DNA of 64,000 nucleotides. Origin: Gammaproteobacteria bacterium (GTDB lineage: Bacteria > Pseudomonadota > Gammaproteobacteria > Pseudomonadales > Porticoccaceae). The DNA lies in the NCBI GenBank assembly GCA_016191205.1, contig JACPPB010000009.1:1-64000 (forward strand), written 5' to 3'. Shown in pieces: positions 9,197-18,492 of the stretch (positions are counted from its first letter, which is position 1; each line of letters opens with the position of its first letter). Made by a program: the position numbers and the translations under genes. A model generated the notes under the pieces. It was not told where the DNA came from, did no database searches, and worked only from the letters and a program-made list of their open reading frames with translations.

Positions 9197-10252
9197 ATGT
9201 CGCGCCTGTTTACGCCGCACCTTACTCCGACGGCGCTGGCCATCGCGTTCCTCTGCTGCGTGGCGTTGCGGGCCGCGGCCGCCGACCCCGGTCCCTGGAC
9301 GGTCAATGTCTATTTCGAAAACGATCTCTTCGATGAAACCGACCAGAACTACACCAACGGCATACGTCTGTCCTGGATTTCGCCGGATACCACGTCCTAC
9401 CAGAACGACCCGGCATTCCCTTCCTGGTTACGCGAAGCCAACCGGCATCTCCGCCTGCTGCACAGCAACGATCCCGGGCTCCAACACAATCTGGTGGTAA
9501 GCGTCGGACAGCTGATGTTTACGCCCGACAACGTGCAGGCGACGGCGCCGGTACCCGATCAGCGGCCCTATGCCGGCTACCTCTATGGCGGCATCGCCTA
9601 TCACACCCGCAGCGACTGGCGGCTGGATGTAATGGAGCTCGATCTCGGCATCGTGGGTCCGTCCGCGCGTGCGCATGAGACACAGAACTTCATCCACCAC
9701 ATGCGCGGTTTCGACACCTACAACGGCTGGGACAACCAGTTGCGCGACGAGCCGACGGTGCAGCTGCTGTACGAAAAGAAACGTCGGCTGGCCCGGACCA
9801 CCTGGAGTGGCGGTTTCGGGCAGGACTTCATCGGCCATACGGGCGTCAGCCTGGGCAATGTCGCGACTCACTTCAATTTCGGCGGCGAATACCGCATCGG
9901 CTGGGACCTGCCGGACGATTTCGGCACCTCCGCCGTGCGCGCCGGCGGCGACAACAGCGCCCCCGGCCGCAACGGACCGCGCCGCCGCGGTGGGGCGCGG
10001 GTGTACGGACTGCACGCCTTCCTCGCCCTGGATGCCCGGCTGGTGGCGCGGGATATGTTTCTCGATGGCAACACCTTCAGGGATAGCGCCAGTGTCGACA
10101 AGAAAGCTGCGGTCGCCGACCTTGCCACGGGGGTAAGTTTTCTTGCCGGACGCTGGAAAGTCTCCTATGCCAACATACTCCGGACCCGCGAGTTCGACGG
10201 CCAGCCCCATCCCCATCGCTATGGCTCCATCAGCCTGTCTTACAGCCTGTGA
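9197..10252 (+). CDS. LpxR-like lipid A 3'-O-deacylase family protein
   Basis: Outer-membrane beta-barrel enzyme family (DUF2219) that removes the 3'-acyloxyacyl group of lipid A. The 351 residues begin with a signal peptide (ALAIAFLCCVALRAAAA), then VNVYFENDLF and DQNYTNGIRLSW. The Asn-Asp pair matches the position of the catalytic Asn/Asp at the N-terminus of mature Salmonella LpxR. The sequence ends in Tyr-Ser-Leu, a plausible barrel C-terminal strand. The ATG at 9197 is supported by GGGAG 7 bases upstream. Its stop overlaps the ubiC start by four bases (GTGA). Enzyme activity is inferred. Confidence 0.85.
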   Translation: MSRLFTPHLTPTALAIAFLCCVALRAAAADPGPWTVNVYFENDLFDETDQNYTNGIRLSWISPDTTSYQNDPAFPSWLREANRHLRLLHSNDPGLQHNLVVSVGQLMFTPDNVQATAPVPDQRPYAGYLYGGIAYHTRSDWRLDVMELDLGIVGPSARAHETQNFIHHMRGFDTYNGWDNQLRDEPTVQLLYEKKRRLARTTWSGGFGQDFIGHTGVSLGNVATHFNFGGEYRIGWDLPDDFGTSAVRAGGDNSAPGRNGPRRRGGARVYGLHAFLALDARLVARDMFLDGNTFRDSASVDKKAAVADLATGVSFLAGRWKVSYANILRTREFDGQPHPHRYGSISLSYSL

Positions 10253-10800
10253 CGGCAACATCAGCCAAGATCGATCCCCGGCGTGCGCTGCCGCGCTGGC
10301 AGCGGCAGACCCGCGCGCCGCTAACGATTCCGCCGCCGTGGCAACCCTGGCTGCTCGACCAGGGCTCGCTCACCGCCCGCCTGGTGGCGGCGAGCGGTGG
10401 TGCTTTCCGCGTGGAGGTGCTGGCGCAGGCGCTGCGTCGACCTTCGCGGGAGGAGCGCATCGCGCTCGACCTGCCTGCACGCCAGGTCGCGCTGGTGCGC
10501 GAAGTGTTGCTGCGCGGGCGCGATGAGCCCTGGGTCTATGCCCGCAGCGTAATACCGCTTGCGGTATTGCACGGCCGCTATGGCTTTCTGCGCCGCCTGG
10601 GCACCAAGCCCCTGGGCGCACTGCTGTTTCGGGATGCCGGAATCCGTCGCGGAGCCATCGAAGTGACACGACGAGCGCCACCGCGATTTCTGTCCACCGT
10701 CGTGGAAGACGGACCCGCCTGGGTACGCCGTTCCTTGTTTTATCTGGACCGGCAGCCGTTGTTGGTGGCGGAAATGTTTTTGCCGGGCTTCAGCCCCTAA
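10249..10800 (+). CDS. ubiC: Chorismate--pyruvate lyase UbiC
   Basis: Converts chorismate to 4-hydroxybenzoate and pyruvate, the first committed step of ubiquinone synthesis, in the cytoplasm. The 183 residues contain [12 protein letters not shown] near residue 35, VYARSVIP about 98 and LGALLF about 121, all typical of UbiC. The GTG start at 10249 overlaps the previous stop by four bases, so translation is probably coupled to the LpxR-like gene. The ubiA gene follows 29 bases after the stop, forming the usual ubiCA pair. Confidence 0.93.
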   Translation: MTATSAKIDPRRALPRWQRQTRAPLTIPPPWQPWLLDQGSLTARLVAASGGAFRVEVLAQALRRPSREERIALDLPARQVALVREVLLRGRDEPWVYARSVIPLAVLHGRYGFLRRLGTKPLGALLFRDAGIRRGAIEVTRRAPPRFLSTVVEDGPAWVRRSLFYLDRQPLLVAEMFLPGFSP

Positions 10801-10829
10801 ACTGTCGCCATATCCGTCCGGATTTCGCC

Positions 10830-11708
10830 ATGCAGACCGCACTTCAGCGTATGCCCGATTTCGCACGCCTGATGCGGCTCGACCGCCCCATAGGCACTCT
10901 GCTCCTGCTGTGGCCGACCCTGTGGTCGCTGTGGTTTGCCGCCGGAGGCATGCCCGACCTGGATGTGCTGACGATCTTTGTGCTGGGCGTGGCGCTCATG
11001 CGCGCCGCTGGCTGCGTGATCAACGACTATGCGGATCGCAATATCGATGGCGCGGTAGCCCGCACCCGGGATAGGCCACTCGCCACCGGCCGGATAACGC
11101 CGCGCGAGGCGTTGCGGCTCTTTGTGGGACTCTGTCTGATGGCTTTTCTGCTGGTGCTGCTCACCAACCGGCTGACCGTGCTGCTGTCTTTGGGCGGCGC
11201 GGCGCTCGCGGCCCTGTACCCCTTCGCCAAGCGTCACACCCATCTGCCCCAGTTCGTGCTGGGCGCCGCCTGGGCCTGGAGCATTCCCATGGCCTTTGCC
11301 GCCCAGACCGGAACCGTGCCGACCGCCGCCTGGTCGCTCTACGCCGGCGTGGTGCTCTGGACCGTGGCTTTCGATACCTACTACGCCATGGTGGATCGCG
11401 ATGACGACCTCAAGCTCGGGGTGAAATCCACCGCCATTCTGTTTGGCACCGACGACCTGCTCATCATCGGCGCGCTTCAGGTGCTGGCGCTGCTGGCCTT
11501 CGCGCTTGCCGGCAGCAGTTTTGGTCGCGGCCTCTGGTATTACCTGGGGCTGGGCGCGATGGCGCTGTGGTTTTTTCACCAGCACCGGTTGGCCCGCCAG
11601 CGCGACCGCGGCGGGTGTTTCCGCGCCTTTCTCGGCAACAACCGGGCCGGCGCCACGCTCTTTCTGTTTATGCTGCTCGATTACCATTGGCCGCTGGGTC
11701 CGGGCTGA
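10830..11708 (+). CDS. ubiA: 4-hydroxybenzoate polyprenyltransferase UbiA
   Basis: Inner-membrane prenyltransferase that attaches the polyprenyl side chain to 4-hydroxybenzoate in ubiquinone synthesis. The 292 residues include the two Asp-rich Mg-diphosphate motifs NDYADRNID (about 67-75) and [12 protein letters not shown] (about 183-194) and eight or nine hydrophobic helices. It follows ubiC in the same direction. The phoB gene starts 88 bases later with its own Pho-type operator, so ubiA probably ends this transcription unit in normal conditions. Confidence 0.96.
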   Translation: MQTALQRMPDFARLMRLDRPIGTLLLLWPTLWSLWFAAGGMPDLDVLTIFVLGVALMRAAGCVINDYADRNIDGAVARTRDRPLATGRITPREALRLFVGLCLMAFLLVLLTNRLTVLLSLGGAALAALYPFAKRHTHLPQFVLGAAWAWSIPMAFAAQTGTVPTAAWSLYAGVVLWTVAFDTYYAMVDRDDDLKLGVKSTAILFGTDDLLIIGALQVLALLAFALAGSSFGRGLWYYLGLGAMALWFFHQHRLARQRDRGGCFRAFLGNNRAGATLFLFMLLDYHWPLGPG

Positions 11709-11730
11709 CGACGGCGATTGGTGCCTCTGG

Positions 11731-11759
11731 CTGTCATAATGCTGACATGAGGCGGTCAT
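11731..11759 (+). promoter_or_regulatory. Pho box upstream of phoB
   Basis: Three 7-base half-sites repeat with an 11-base period: CTGTCAT at 11731-11737, CTGACAT at 11742-11748 and CGGTCAT at 11753-11759, separated by 4-base spacers AATG and GAGG. This is the PhoB-binding layout. It lies 37 bases before the phoB start codon, which suggests autoregulation of phoBR. Confidence 0.85.
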
Positions 11760-11796
11760 CCAATGAGCTGCGGAAATTGCGAGGAGCAAAAGCGCC

Positions 11797-12492
11797 ATGG
11801 CTGACGCCCGAATTCTGGTAGTAGATGATGAACCCGCCATTCGCGACATGATCGCGGTGGCGCTGGAAGTGGCAGGCTTCGAATGCCTGCACGCCGAAAA
11901 CGCCCGCGCCGCCCACGCGCTGATCATCGACAAGCAGCCGGATCTGGTCCTGCTCGACTGGATGATGCCGGAAACCAGCGGGCTGGAATTGCTGCGCCGC
12001 CTGCGCCGCGACGAGTTGACCGCGAATTTGCCGGTGATCCTGCTCACCGCCAAGACTGAAGAGGACAATCAGGTTCAGGGGCTCGATGCCGGCGCCGACG
12101 ATTACATCGCCAAACCCTTTTCACCGCGTGCGCTCATTGCGCGGATTCGCGCCCTGCTGCGCCGCCGCGAGCAGGGTGCCAGCGAGACACCCATCGAGGT
12201 GCAGGGCCTGGTCTACGATCCGGTGAGCCATCACGTGACCCGCGCCGGCGTGCCGGTTGCCATGGGGCCGACGGAATACCGGCTGCTGGGATTTTTTCTG
12301 ACTCACCAGGACCGCGTCTACTCCCGCGACCAGATTCTCAGCCACGTCTGGGGCGGCAACGTGTACATGGATGAGCGCACCGTCGATGTCCATATCCGCC
12401 GCCTGCGCAAGGCGCTCGGCAGCCATGACCGCTTCATCCAGACCGTGCGCGGCGCCGGCTACCGGTTTTCCGAGAAACTGGTTGTCAGCTAG
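11797..12492 (+). CDS. phoB: Phosphate regulon response regulator PhoB
   Basis: OmpR-type transcriptional activator of the phosphate regulon. The 231 residues comprise a receiver domain (phospho-acceptor Asp in LVLLDWMMPE about residue 53, conserved Lys in DDYIAKPF about 107) and a winged-helix effector domain (VDVHIRRLRKALG, RGAGYRF). Start ATG at 11797 with GAGGAG 10 bases upstream. Its TAG stop shares one base with the phoR GTG start. The upstream Pho box suggests positive autoregulation. Confidence 0.97.
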   Translation: MADARILVVDDEPAIRDMIAVALEVAGFECLHAENARAAHALIIDKQPDLVLLDWMMPETSGLELLRRLRRDELTANLPVILLTAKTEEDNQVQGLDAGADDYIAKPFSPRALIARIRALLRRREQGASETPIEVQGLVYDPVSHHVTRAGVPVAMGPTEYRLLGFFLTHQDRVYSRDQILSHVWGGNVYMDERTVDVHIRRLRKALGSHDRFIQTVRGAGYRFSEKLVVS

Positions 12493-13781
12493 TGTTCACT
12501 CCGGGCCTGCGCAGTGAACTGCAACGCATCGCCCTGTTGGCGGTGCTGCTGGTCGCCGCCGGCTATTTCAACGGCTATTCGCTGTTGACCCTGATTGCCG
12601 GCGGCAGCCTCTACATGCTCTGGACCCTGCACCGGATCCACCGCCTCAACCGCTGGCTGGCGGCGGGCGGACGTGACTTTCCGCCGCCGGCGTCCGGCGT
12701 CTGGGGCGAAGTCTCCGACCACCTTTACCGGCTGCGCCAGCGCAACAACCGCCATCGCCAGGATCACCTCAACCTGCTCACCCGGATACGGCGGATCACC
12801 GACGCCCTGGACGAGGGCATCGTGATTCTCGACGCCGACCGCGCCCTGGAATGGTGGAACCCGGCGGCGGCAAAACTGCTGAGCCTGCAGCGCGGCGACG
12901 AAGGCGCGCCCATCATCAACCTGGTGCGGGCACCCGCCTTTGTCGCCTTTATCCGCGCGGGTCTCTTCACCGAGCCCGTGGAACTGGAAGCTCCCAGTGA
13001 TCCGAACCAGGTTTTGCAGTTCAGTGCCAACCACTTCGGCAACAATGAAGTGGCGCTGGTGGTGCAGGATATTTCCCGCCTGCGCCATCTCGAACAGATG
13101 CGCAAGGAGTTCGTGGCCAATATTTCCCATGAGCTGCGCACACCGCTGACAGTCCTCACCGGGTATCTGGAGACCCTGGGCGACAGCGACGCCGAAGTCC
13201 CGGCAAGCTGGCGGCAGGCGCTCGGGCAGATGAACGAGCAGACCCGGCGCCTGACGCTGCTCACCGAGGATCTGGTGACCCTGTCGCAACTGGAGTCCAC
13301 CGCCCTTCCCGCGCGCACCGAACCGGTGCCGCTGCAACCCCTGCTCGGCGGGATCGTCGCGAACGCGCGCGCGCTCGGCGGCAGCGCGCACCACTTCGAA
13401 CTGGACTGCCCCGACACTCTGATCGCCCAGGGCGCGGCCCGCGAGCTGCACAGCGCCTTCGCCAACCTGGTCTACAACGCAGTCAAACACAATCCGCAGG
13501 GCTGCACGATCCAGGTGCGCGCGGGCAGTGACAACGGCCGTCTGTGGGTCGAGGTGAGCGACAACGGTATCGGCATCGATGCGCGCCACCTGCCCCGTCT
13601 CACCGAACGCTTCTACCGCGTCGAGGGCAGTCGCGCCAGCAGCTCCGGCGGCACCGGTCTCGGTCTCGCCATCGTCAAGCACTCGCTGTTGCGCAACGGC
13701 GGGCATCTGGAAATCCGCAGCACCCCCGGCAAGGGCAGCACCTTTCGCTGCGAGTTCGAACCTGTACCGACACGGTGCTAG
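12492..13781 (+). CDS. phoR: Phosphate regulon sensor kinase PhoR
   Basis: Membrane histidine kinase that controls PhoB according to the state of the Pst transporter and PhoU. The 429 residues contain an N-terminal hydrophobic segment (ALLAVLLVAAGYF..SLLTLIAGGSLYMLW), a PAS region (DALDEGIVILDADRALEWWN), the phospho-acceptor His in ANISHELRTPLT, and the ATPase boxes NAVKHN, VSDNGIGID and GGTGLGLAIV. There is no large periplasmic domain, as in other PhoR proteins. The start GTG overlaps the phoB stop by one base. Confidence 0.97.
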   Translation: MFTPGLRSELQRIALLAVLLVAAGYFNGYSLLTLIAGGSLYMLWTLHRIHRLNRWLAAGGRDFPPPASGVWGEVSDHLYRLRQRNNRHRQDHLNLLTRIRRITDALDEGIVILDADRALEWWNPAAAKLLSLQRGDEGAPIINLVRAPAFVAFIRAGLFTEPVELEAPSDPNQVLQFSANHFGNNEVALVVQDISRLRHLEQMRKEFVANISHELRTPLTVLTGYLETLGDSDAEVPASWRQALGQMNEQTRRLTLLTEDLVTLSQLESTALPARTEPVPLQPLLGGIVANARALGGSAHHFELDCPDTLIAQGAARELHSAFANLVYNAVKHNPQGCTIQVRAGSDNGRLWVEVSDNGIGIDARHLPRLTERFYRVEGSRASSSGGTGLGLAIVKHSLLRNGGHLEIRSTPGKGSTFRCEFEPVPTRC

Positions 13782-14866
13782 AGCCGGTGTCCGATTACCC
13801 TTTTCTGAAGCCCGAATTTCTGTCCGCGCTGGAAGACAGCGGCAGCGCTACCGCCGCCACCGGCTGGGAACCGCGCCACCTCGGCAGTGTGGATGGCGCC
13901 CTGTTCATGCCGCTGTATGTAAAGACCCACTCCTACGGAGAGTACGTCTTTGACTGGGCCTGGGCCAATGCCTACCATCGCAGCGGACTGGCTTACTACC
14001 CCAAGCTGGTGACCGCAATCCCGTTTTCGCCGATTACCGGCCCGCGCCTGCGGCTCGCCACCGGCGCCAATACCGAGTGGGCGGCCACGACGCTGCTGGC
14101 GGCGGTGGCCGAAGCCGCGGAAGCGACCGGCGCCAGCAGCTGGCATCTGTTGTTTCCCGATGCGGCCACCCGCGCGCTGTTACGCGGTCGCGGCCTGCTG
14201 GAACGCACCGGCGTGCAATTTCACTGGCACAACCAGGGTTACGAAAGCTTCGAGCACTTCCTCGCGGGACTGGCGTCGCGCAAGCGCAAGATGATGCGCC
14301 GCGAGCGCGGCACGGTTGCGGATCAGGGCCTGACCGTCACCATGCTCGAAGGTCCCGCAATCGGCGCGGAGTTGTGGTCGTTCTTCCATGGCCTGTACCA
14401 GAACACCTACGCCAAACGCAGCGGCAATGGCGGCTACCTGACGCCGGACTTCTTTCGCCGCATCGGGGCAACCCTGGCGCATCAGATTGCCATGGCGGTC
14501 GCCTACGCTGCCGGCAAACCGGTGGCCGCCGCTCTTTATTTTCATGATGGGGAGACGCTCTACGGCCGCTACTGGGGTTGCGTCCGGGAATACGAGTGCC
14601 TGCATTTCGAGCTCTGTTGCTACCAGGGCATCGACTACGCGATCCGGCGCGGTCTGACGAAATTCGACGCCGGTGCCCAGGGCGAGCACAAGATTGCCCG
14701 CGGTTTCGCGCCAGTCGAAACCTGGTCGCTGCATTGGATTCGCCATCGCGGCTTCGCAACCGCCATTGCCGACTTTCTGGCGCGGGAGCGCGAACACAAT
14801 CAGGAGTACATGGCCGCCGCCCGGGCGCAGTTGCCCTATCGCCAGGACAGTCAGCGGGAGAGCTGA
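13775..14866 (+). CDS. FemAB-like GNAT-fold N-acyltransferase (PF04339 type)
   Basis: A 363-residue protein resembling the family annotated as peptidogalycan biosynthesis/recognition proteins, which have a doubled GNAT fold like FemAB. Features seen are PLYVKTHSYGEYVFDWAWANAY near the N-terminus, SRKRKMMRRER, YAKRSGNGGYLTPDFF and the C-terminal GLTKFDAGAQGEHKIARGF. It has no signal peptide. The GTG at 13775 overlaps the end of phoR by seven bases; GTG at 13787 is an alternative. The tight link to phoBR is suggestive of induction under phosphate limitation, but its substrate is unknown. Confidence 0.82.
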   Translation: MLEPVSDYPFLKPEFLSALEDSGSATAATGWEPRHLGSVDGALFMPLYVKTHSYGEYVFDWAWANAYHRSGLAYYPKLVTAIPFSPITGPRLRLATGANTEWAATTLLAAVAEAAEATGASSWHLLFPDAATRALLRGRGLLERTGVQFHWHNQGYESFEHFLAGLASRKRKMMRRERGTVADQGLTVTMLEGPAIGAELWSFFHGLYQNTYAKRSGNGGYLTPDFFRRIGATLAHQIAMAVAYAAGKPVAAALYFHDGETLYGRYWGCVREYECLHFELCCYQGIDYAIRRGLTKFDAGAQGEHKIARGFAPVETWSLHWIRHRGFATAIADFLAREREHNQEYMAAARAQLPYRQDSQRES

Positions 14867-14873
14867 GGTGGCT

Positions 14874-15533
14874 TCAGGAATCGCGCCGCCAGACCAGCAA
14901 GCGGTTGTTGGCCGGCATCGCGTTGTCTTCCCGCAGTGCGAGTCCCGCGCTCGCCGCAAGCTCCACCACCGCCTCGAAATCGCGAATGCCCTGGTGTGGA
15001 GCGCAGGCCTTCAGCCACTGGTCGAAACGGGCGTTGCTGGCCGATGTGTACGCGCCACCGTAATTGAAGGGCCCATAGACGGCGAGGACGCCGCCCGGGA
15101 CCAGCACGCCGGGCAAGCCGGCAAAGAACGCCTGCACGGCGCTCCAGGGCATGATGTGCAAGGTGTTGGCGGTGAACAGGCCATCGACCGGCGTGACACC
15201 CCAATGTGGCGCGCGGACGTCGAGTGCGATGGGCCGCAGCAGATTGGGCGCGGGTTCGGCTTCCCGCCACTGTTCAATCCCCGGAAGGTTTTCCGGGACG
15301 TCGCTCGGCTGCCAGCGCAGTTGCGGCAGGCGGGGCGCGAAGTGGACGGCGTGCTGACCGGTGCCACTGCCAATTTCGAGCACAGTCCGACAAGAGGCAA
15401 ACACCTGTTCCAGCACCGCAAGAATGGGCGCCTTGTTGTTCTCGCAGGCCTGCGAAAAGGGCTTCTCCACGCTGCTCAACCTCGTTTTCCGGCCACACAC
15501 CGGCATTCCCCGCAGCGAATTTGCCGCTACCAT
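14874..15533 (-). CDS. DUF938 SAM-dependent methyltransferase-like protein
   Basis: About 219 residues of a class I methyltransferase fold. The family motif KPFSQACENNKAPIL comes first, followed by the SAM-binding loop VLEIGSGTGQHAVHFA, an acidic PSDVP at the end of the second strand, and DGLFTANTLHIMPW. The substrate is unknown for the family. The ATG at 15533 has AGGA 6 bases upstream. Members of this family usually start close to KPFSQ, so GTG at 15470 is a real alternative giving about 198 residues. It converges on the FemAB-like gene with an 8-base gap. Confidence 0.85.
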   Translation of the reverse strand: MVAANSLRGMPVCGRKTRLSSVEKPFSQACENNKAPILAVLEQVFASCRTVLEIGSGTGQHAVHFAPRLPQLRWQPSDVPENLPGIEQWREAEPAPNLLRPIALDVRAPHWGVTPVDGLFTANTLHIMPWSAVQAFFAGLPGVLVPGGVLAVYGPFNYGGAYTSASNARFDQWLKACAPHQGIRDFEAVVELAASAGLALREDNAMPANNRLLVWRRDS

Positions 15534-15623
15534 TGCGATCCTGTGCCCACGACGGAACCCCGGTGGCGACGCGCGGGTCATTATAGCCAGCCACCATCGG
15601 CCGCCAGTCCAGGAGTACCTCGC

Positions 15624-16886
15624 TTGACCGCCGTCAGATTCGCACTGCTTGTCACCCTGTCGCTCGGCATCGGCGCCTGCGCCACCAATCCGGTCACCGG
15701 CCGCGAAGAACTTTCGCTGGTCTCGGGCAGCGAGGAAATCGCCATCGGCGAACGGCAGTATGGCCCAGCCCAGCAATCCCAGGGTGGACCCTACTACCTC
15801 GATCCCAGGCTGCAGGATTACGTGCGGTCGGTAGGTAACCGGCTCGCGGCCGGCAGCGACCGGAAACTGCCCTATGAGTTCGTGGTGCTGGACAACCCGG
15901 TGCCCAACGCGTGGGCGCTGCCGGGTGGCAAGATCGCGGTGAACAGCGGATTGCTGCTGCAACTTCGCGACGAGGCCGAGCTGGCCGCCGTGGTCGGCCA
16001 CGAAATCGTCCACGCCGCCGCGGGTCACAGTGCCAGCCAGATGAGCAAGGGCTCGCTGATCAATCTGGGCGCGGAACTGCTCGGAGTCGCGGGACAGCAA
16101 GCGGGGCTCGGCAATTTGGGCGGGCAGGCCGCACAACTCGGCGCCGGTGCCTGGATGGCACATTACAGCCGCAGTGCGGAGCTCGAAGCCGACGCTTACG
16201 GCATGGATTACATGGCGCGCGCCGGCTACGACCCGCAGGCCGCCGTCGAGGTGCAGGAAACCTTCGTGAAACTGGCCGCGGGTGGCAACTCCGATTTCAT
16301 CAGCGGGCTGTTCGCCAGCCACCCGCCGTCGCAGGAGCGGGTCAACGCCAATCTGCGCCGCGCCCAGAACTTCCCCCCCGGCGGTACCCGCAACGCGGAA
16401 GCCTACCAAAGCGCCACCGCGCGGTTGCGCAAGGATGCTCCCGCCTACGAAGCGGAGACGAACGCGTTGGCAGCCCTGAAGCGCAAGGATGCCTCTGGCG
16501 CCATTAACGCGCTGGATCAGGCCATTGCCATCGAGCCCGGCGAAGGCCGCTTCTGGGAGTTGCGCGGTCACGCCCGGGCGATGCTGAAACAATGGCCGGA
16601 CGCCGACGCCGATTTCACCGCCGCGATCAGTCGCAATCCCGGCTACTTCCGCCACCACCTGGTGCGCGGGGCACTCAGATTCGAGCGCAAACAGTACCAG
16701 GAGGCGCAGCGCGATCTGGAGGAAAGCCGCCGGCTACTGCCGACGCCGCTCGCCAGCCTGTATCTGGGGGAAATTGCGGAGGCGAACGGTGCCATCCGCC
16801 AGGCCGACACCTACTATCGGGAAGCGGCAGCCGACAATGGCGCCGTCGGCCAGCGGGCGCGGGAGCACCTGGGCGCCGTCCGCTGA
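15624..16886 (+). CDS. M48 metalloprotease lipoprotein with TPR domain (BepA-like)
   Basis: Periplasmic zinc protease probably involved in outer-membrane protein quality control. The 420 residues start with a lipoprotein signal (LGIGAC lipobox at about residues 15-20), followed by an M48 domain with HEIVH at about residues 129-133 and a downstream Glu in SAELEADAYGMDYM. The C-terminal third has tetratricopeptide-like repeats (ALDQAIAIEPGEGRFWELRG, LESSR..LPTPLASLYLG). The start is TTG at 15624, chosen because AGGAG lies 8 bases upstream and the lipobox then falls in the right place. Confidence 0.9.
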   Translation: MTAVRFALLVTLSLGIGACATNPVTGREELSLVSGSEEIAIGERQYGPAQQSQGGPYYLDPRLQDYVRSVGNRLAAGSDRKLPYEFVVLDNPVPNAWALPGGKIAVNSGLLLQLRDEAELAAVVGHEIVHAAAGHSASQMSKGSLINLGAELLGVAGQQAGLGNLGGQAAQLGAGAWMAHYSRSAELEADAYGMDYMARAGYDPQAAVEVQETFVKLAAGGNSDFISGLFASHPPSQERVNANLRRAQNFPPGGTRNAEAYQSATARLRKDAPAYEAETNALAALKRKDASGAINALDQAIAIEPGEGRFWELRGHARAMLKQWPDADADFTAAISRNPGYFRHHLVRGALRFERKQYQEAQRDLEESRRLLPTPLASLYLGEIAEANGAIRQADTYYREAAADNGAVGQRAREHLGAVR

Positions 16887-16900
16887 CAGGCGGTATCCGC

Positions 16901-17599
16901 TCAGTCCTGTTCGTCGGGATGAACGTGACGAATGTCCTTGCCTTCCACCAGAAATACGATGTGTTCGCAGATGTTTTTGGCGTGATCGCCGATACGTTCC
17001 AGCGCGCGCAGTGCCCAGAGCACATTCATGACCCGGGAGATGCTGCGGGGGTCTTCCATCATGTAGGTGACCAGCTCCCGCACCGCGGAGCGGTAGTCGA
17101 GATCGATCTGCTTGTCCTTGGCCATGGTTTCGCGCGCGGCCTGGGCGTCGAAGCGACTGAAGGCATCCAGACAGCCGCGCAAGGTTTCGCGCACACCGTT
17201 GGCGATATGCCGTGCCTCGACGTAGCCGCGTGGTGCCAGCCCTTCCTCGCTGAGCCCGATCGCCATTTTGGCGATGCGCTGGGCTTCGTCACCGATGCGC
17301 TCGAGGTCGCGCACCGAGCGGCTCACCGCCAGGATCATCCGCAAGTCGGTTGCCGCCGGCTGGCGGCGGGCAATGGTGGTAGTGCAGGCATCGTCGATGA
17401 TGAGCTCCATTTCATCGATTTTTTTCTCGGCTTCAAGTACCTGCATCGCGAGCTCGCTGTCCGCGAGCTCCAGCGCCATCATGGCATCGTGAAGTTGTTT
17501 CTCCACCATGCCGCCCATCGCCAGGGTCTGGCTTTTGAGATGCTCCAGATCGGCGTTGAACTGGCGCGAGATGTGCTGGTCGAGCGACACTTTTTCCAT
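16901..17599 (-). CDS. phoU: Phosphate-specific transport accessory protein PhoU
   Basis: Cytoplasmic regulator linking the Pst transporter to PhoR and repressing the Pho regulon when phosphate is ample. The 232 residues consist of two helical PhoU repeats, each with an acidic metal-binding signature (ERIGDEAQRIAK in the first, ERIGDHAKNICE in the second). Last gene of the pst operon, 10 bases after pstB. Start ATG at 17599 with GAGGAGG upstream on the minus strand. Confidence 0.97.
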   Translation of the reverse strand: MEKVSLDQHISRQFNADLEHLKSQTLAMGGMVEKQLHDAMMALELADSELAMQVLEAEKKIDEMELIIDDACTTTIARRQPAATDLRMILAVSRSVRDLERIGDEAQRIAKMAIGLSEEGLAPRGYVEARHIANGVRETLRGCLDAFSRFDAQAARETMAKDKQIDLDYRSAVRELVTYMMEDPRSISRVMNVLWALRALERIGDHAKNICEHIVFLVEGKDIRHVHPDEQD

Positions 17600-17609
17600 A
17601 ACGACCTCC

Positions 17610-18479
17610 TCAGCCGAAACGTCCAGTGATGTAGGCCTCGGTTAATTCATGCTGCGGCGAGGTGAACACCATCTGAGTATCGTTCACTTCGATCAGCTTG
17701 CCGAGATGAAAGTAAGCGGTGCGATGCGAGACCCGGGCCGCCTGCTGCATCGAGTGCGTGACGATGGCGATGGTGTAATTTTCCGCCAGCTCCGCGATCA
17801 GTTCTTCGACCCGCGCGGTGGCGATGGGATCCAGCGCGGAACAGGGTTCGTCCATCAGGATCACTTCCGGATTGATGGCGATTGCGCGGGCGATGCACAG
17901 CCGCTGCTGTTGACCGCCGGACAGGCCGGTGCCGGGCTGGACGAGGCGATCCTTTACCTCTTCCCACAGACCCGCCTTGCGCAGGCTGCCCTCGACGACT
18001 TCATCGAGCTCGATACGCCGACTTGCCAGTCCGTGCAGTTTCGCGCCGTAGGCAACGTTGTCGTAAATGCTTTTCGGAAAGGGATTGGGCTTCTGAAATA
18101 CCATGCCAACCCGCGCCCGCAGCGCCACCGGATCCATTTTCGGCGCGTAGATGTCCTCGTCGTCGAGCAGAAATTCCCCGGTGACGCGACAACCGACCAC
18201 CGTGTCGTTCATGCGGTTCAGGGCGCGCAGAAAAGTGGACTTGCCGCAGCCCGAGGGACCGATCATGGCGATGACCTGATTGCGGCCGATATCCAGCCCG
18301 ACGTCGAAGATCGCCTGTTTCTCGCCGTAGTAGACATTCACGTTGCGGGTCCGCATCTTGGCGGCGTCGACGAAAGGTTTGCCCGTCGTACGCTGGGTCA
18401 GCAGCTCGCTCAGCTCGGTAACGCGGTGGCGGCCCGGCGCTGCCGCCGCCGACGCTGAATCCAGTGCTGCCGTGGTCAT
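17610..18479 (-). CDS. pstB: Phosphate ABC transporter ATP-binding protein PstB
   Basis: ATPase of the high-affinity phosphate importer. The 289 residues show Walker [10 protein letters not shown], the signature [15 protein letters not shown], Walker [14 protein letters not shown] and the switch His ([11 protein letters not shown]). There is an N-terminal extension of about 40 residues, rich in Ala/Ser, compared with E. coli PstB. ATG at 18479 was chosen over an upstream ATG at 18509 because AAGGAGG lies 8 bases before it. It sits 13 bases after the pstA stop. Confidence 0.97.
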   Translation of the reverse strand: MTTAALDSASAAAAPGRHRVTELSELLTQRTTGKPFVDAAKMRTRNVNVYYGEKQAIFDVGLDIGRNQVIAMIGPSGCGKSTFLRALNRMNDTVVGCRVTGEFLLDDEDIYAPKMDPVALRARVGMVFQKPNPFPKSIYDNVAYGAKLHGLASRRIELDEVVEGSLRKAGLWEEVKDRLVQPGTGLSGGQQQRLCIARAIAINPEVILMDEPCSALDPIATARVEELIAELAENYTIAIVTHSMQQAARVSHRTAYFHLGKLIEVNDTQMVFTSPQHELTEAYITGRFG

Positions 18480-18492
18480 CTCGCTGCCTCCT

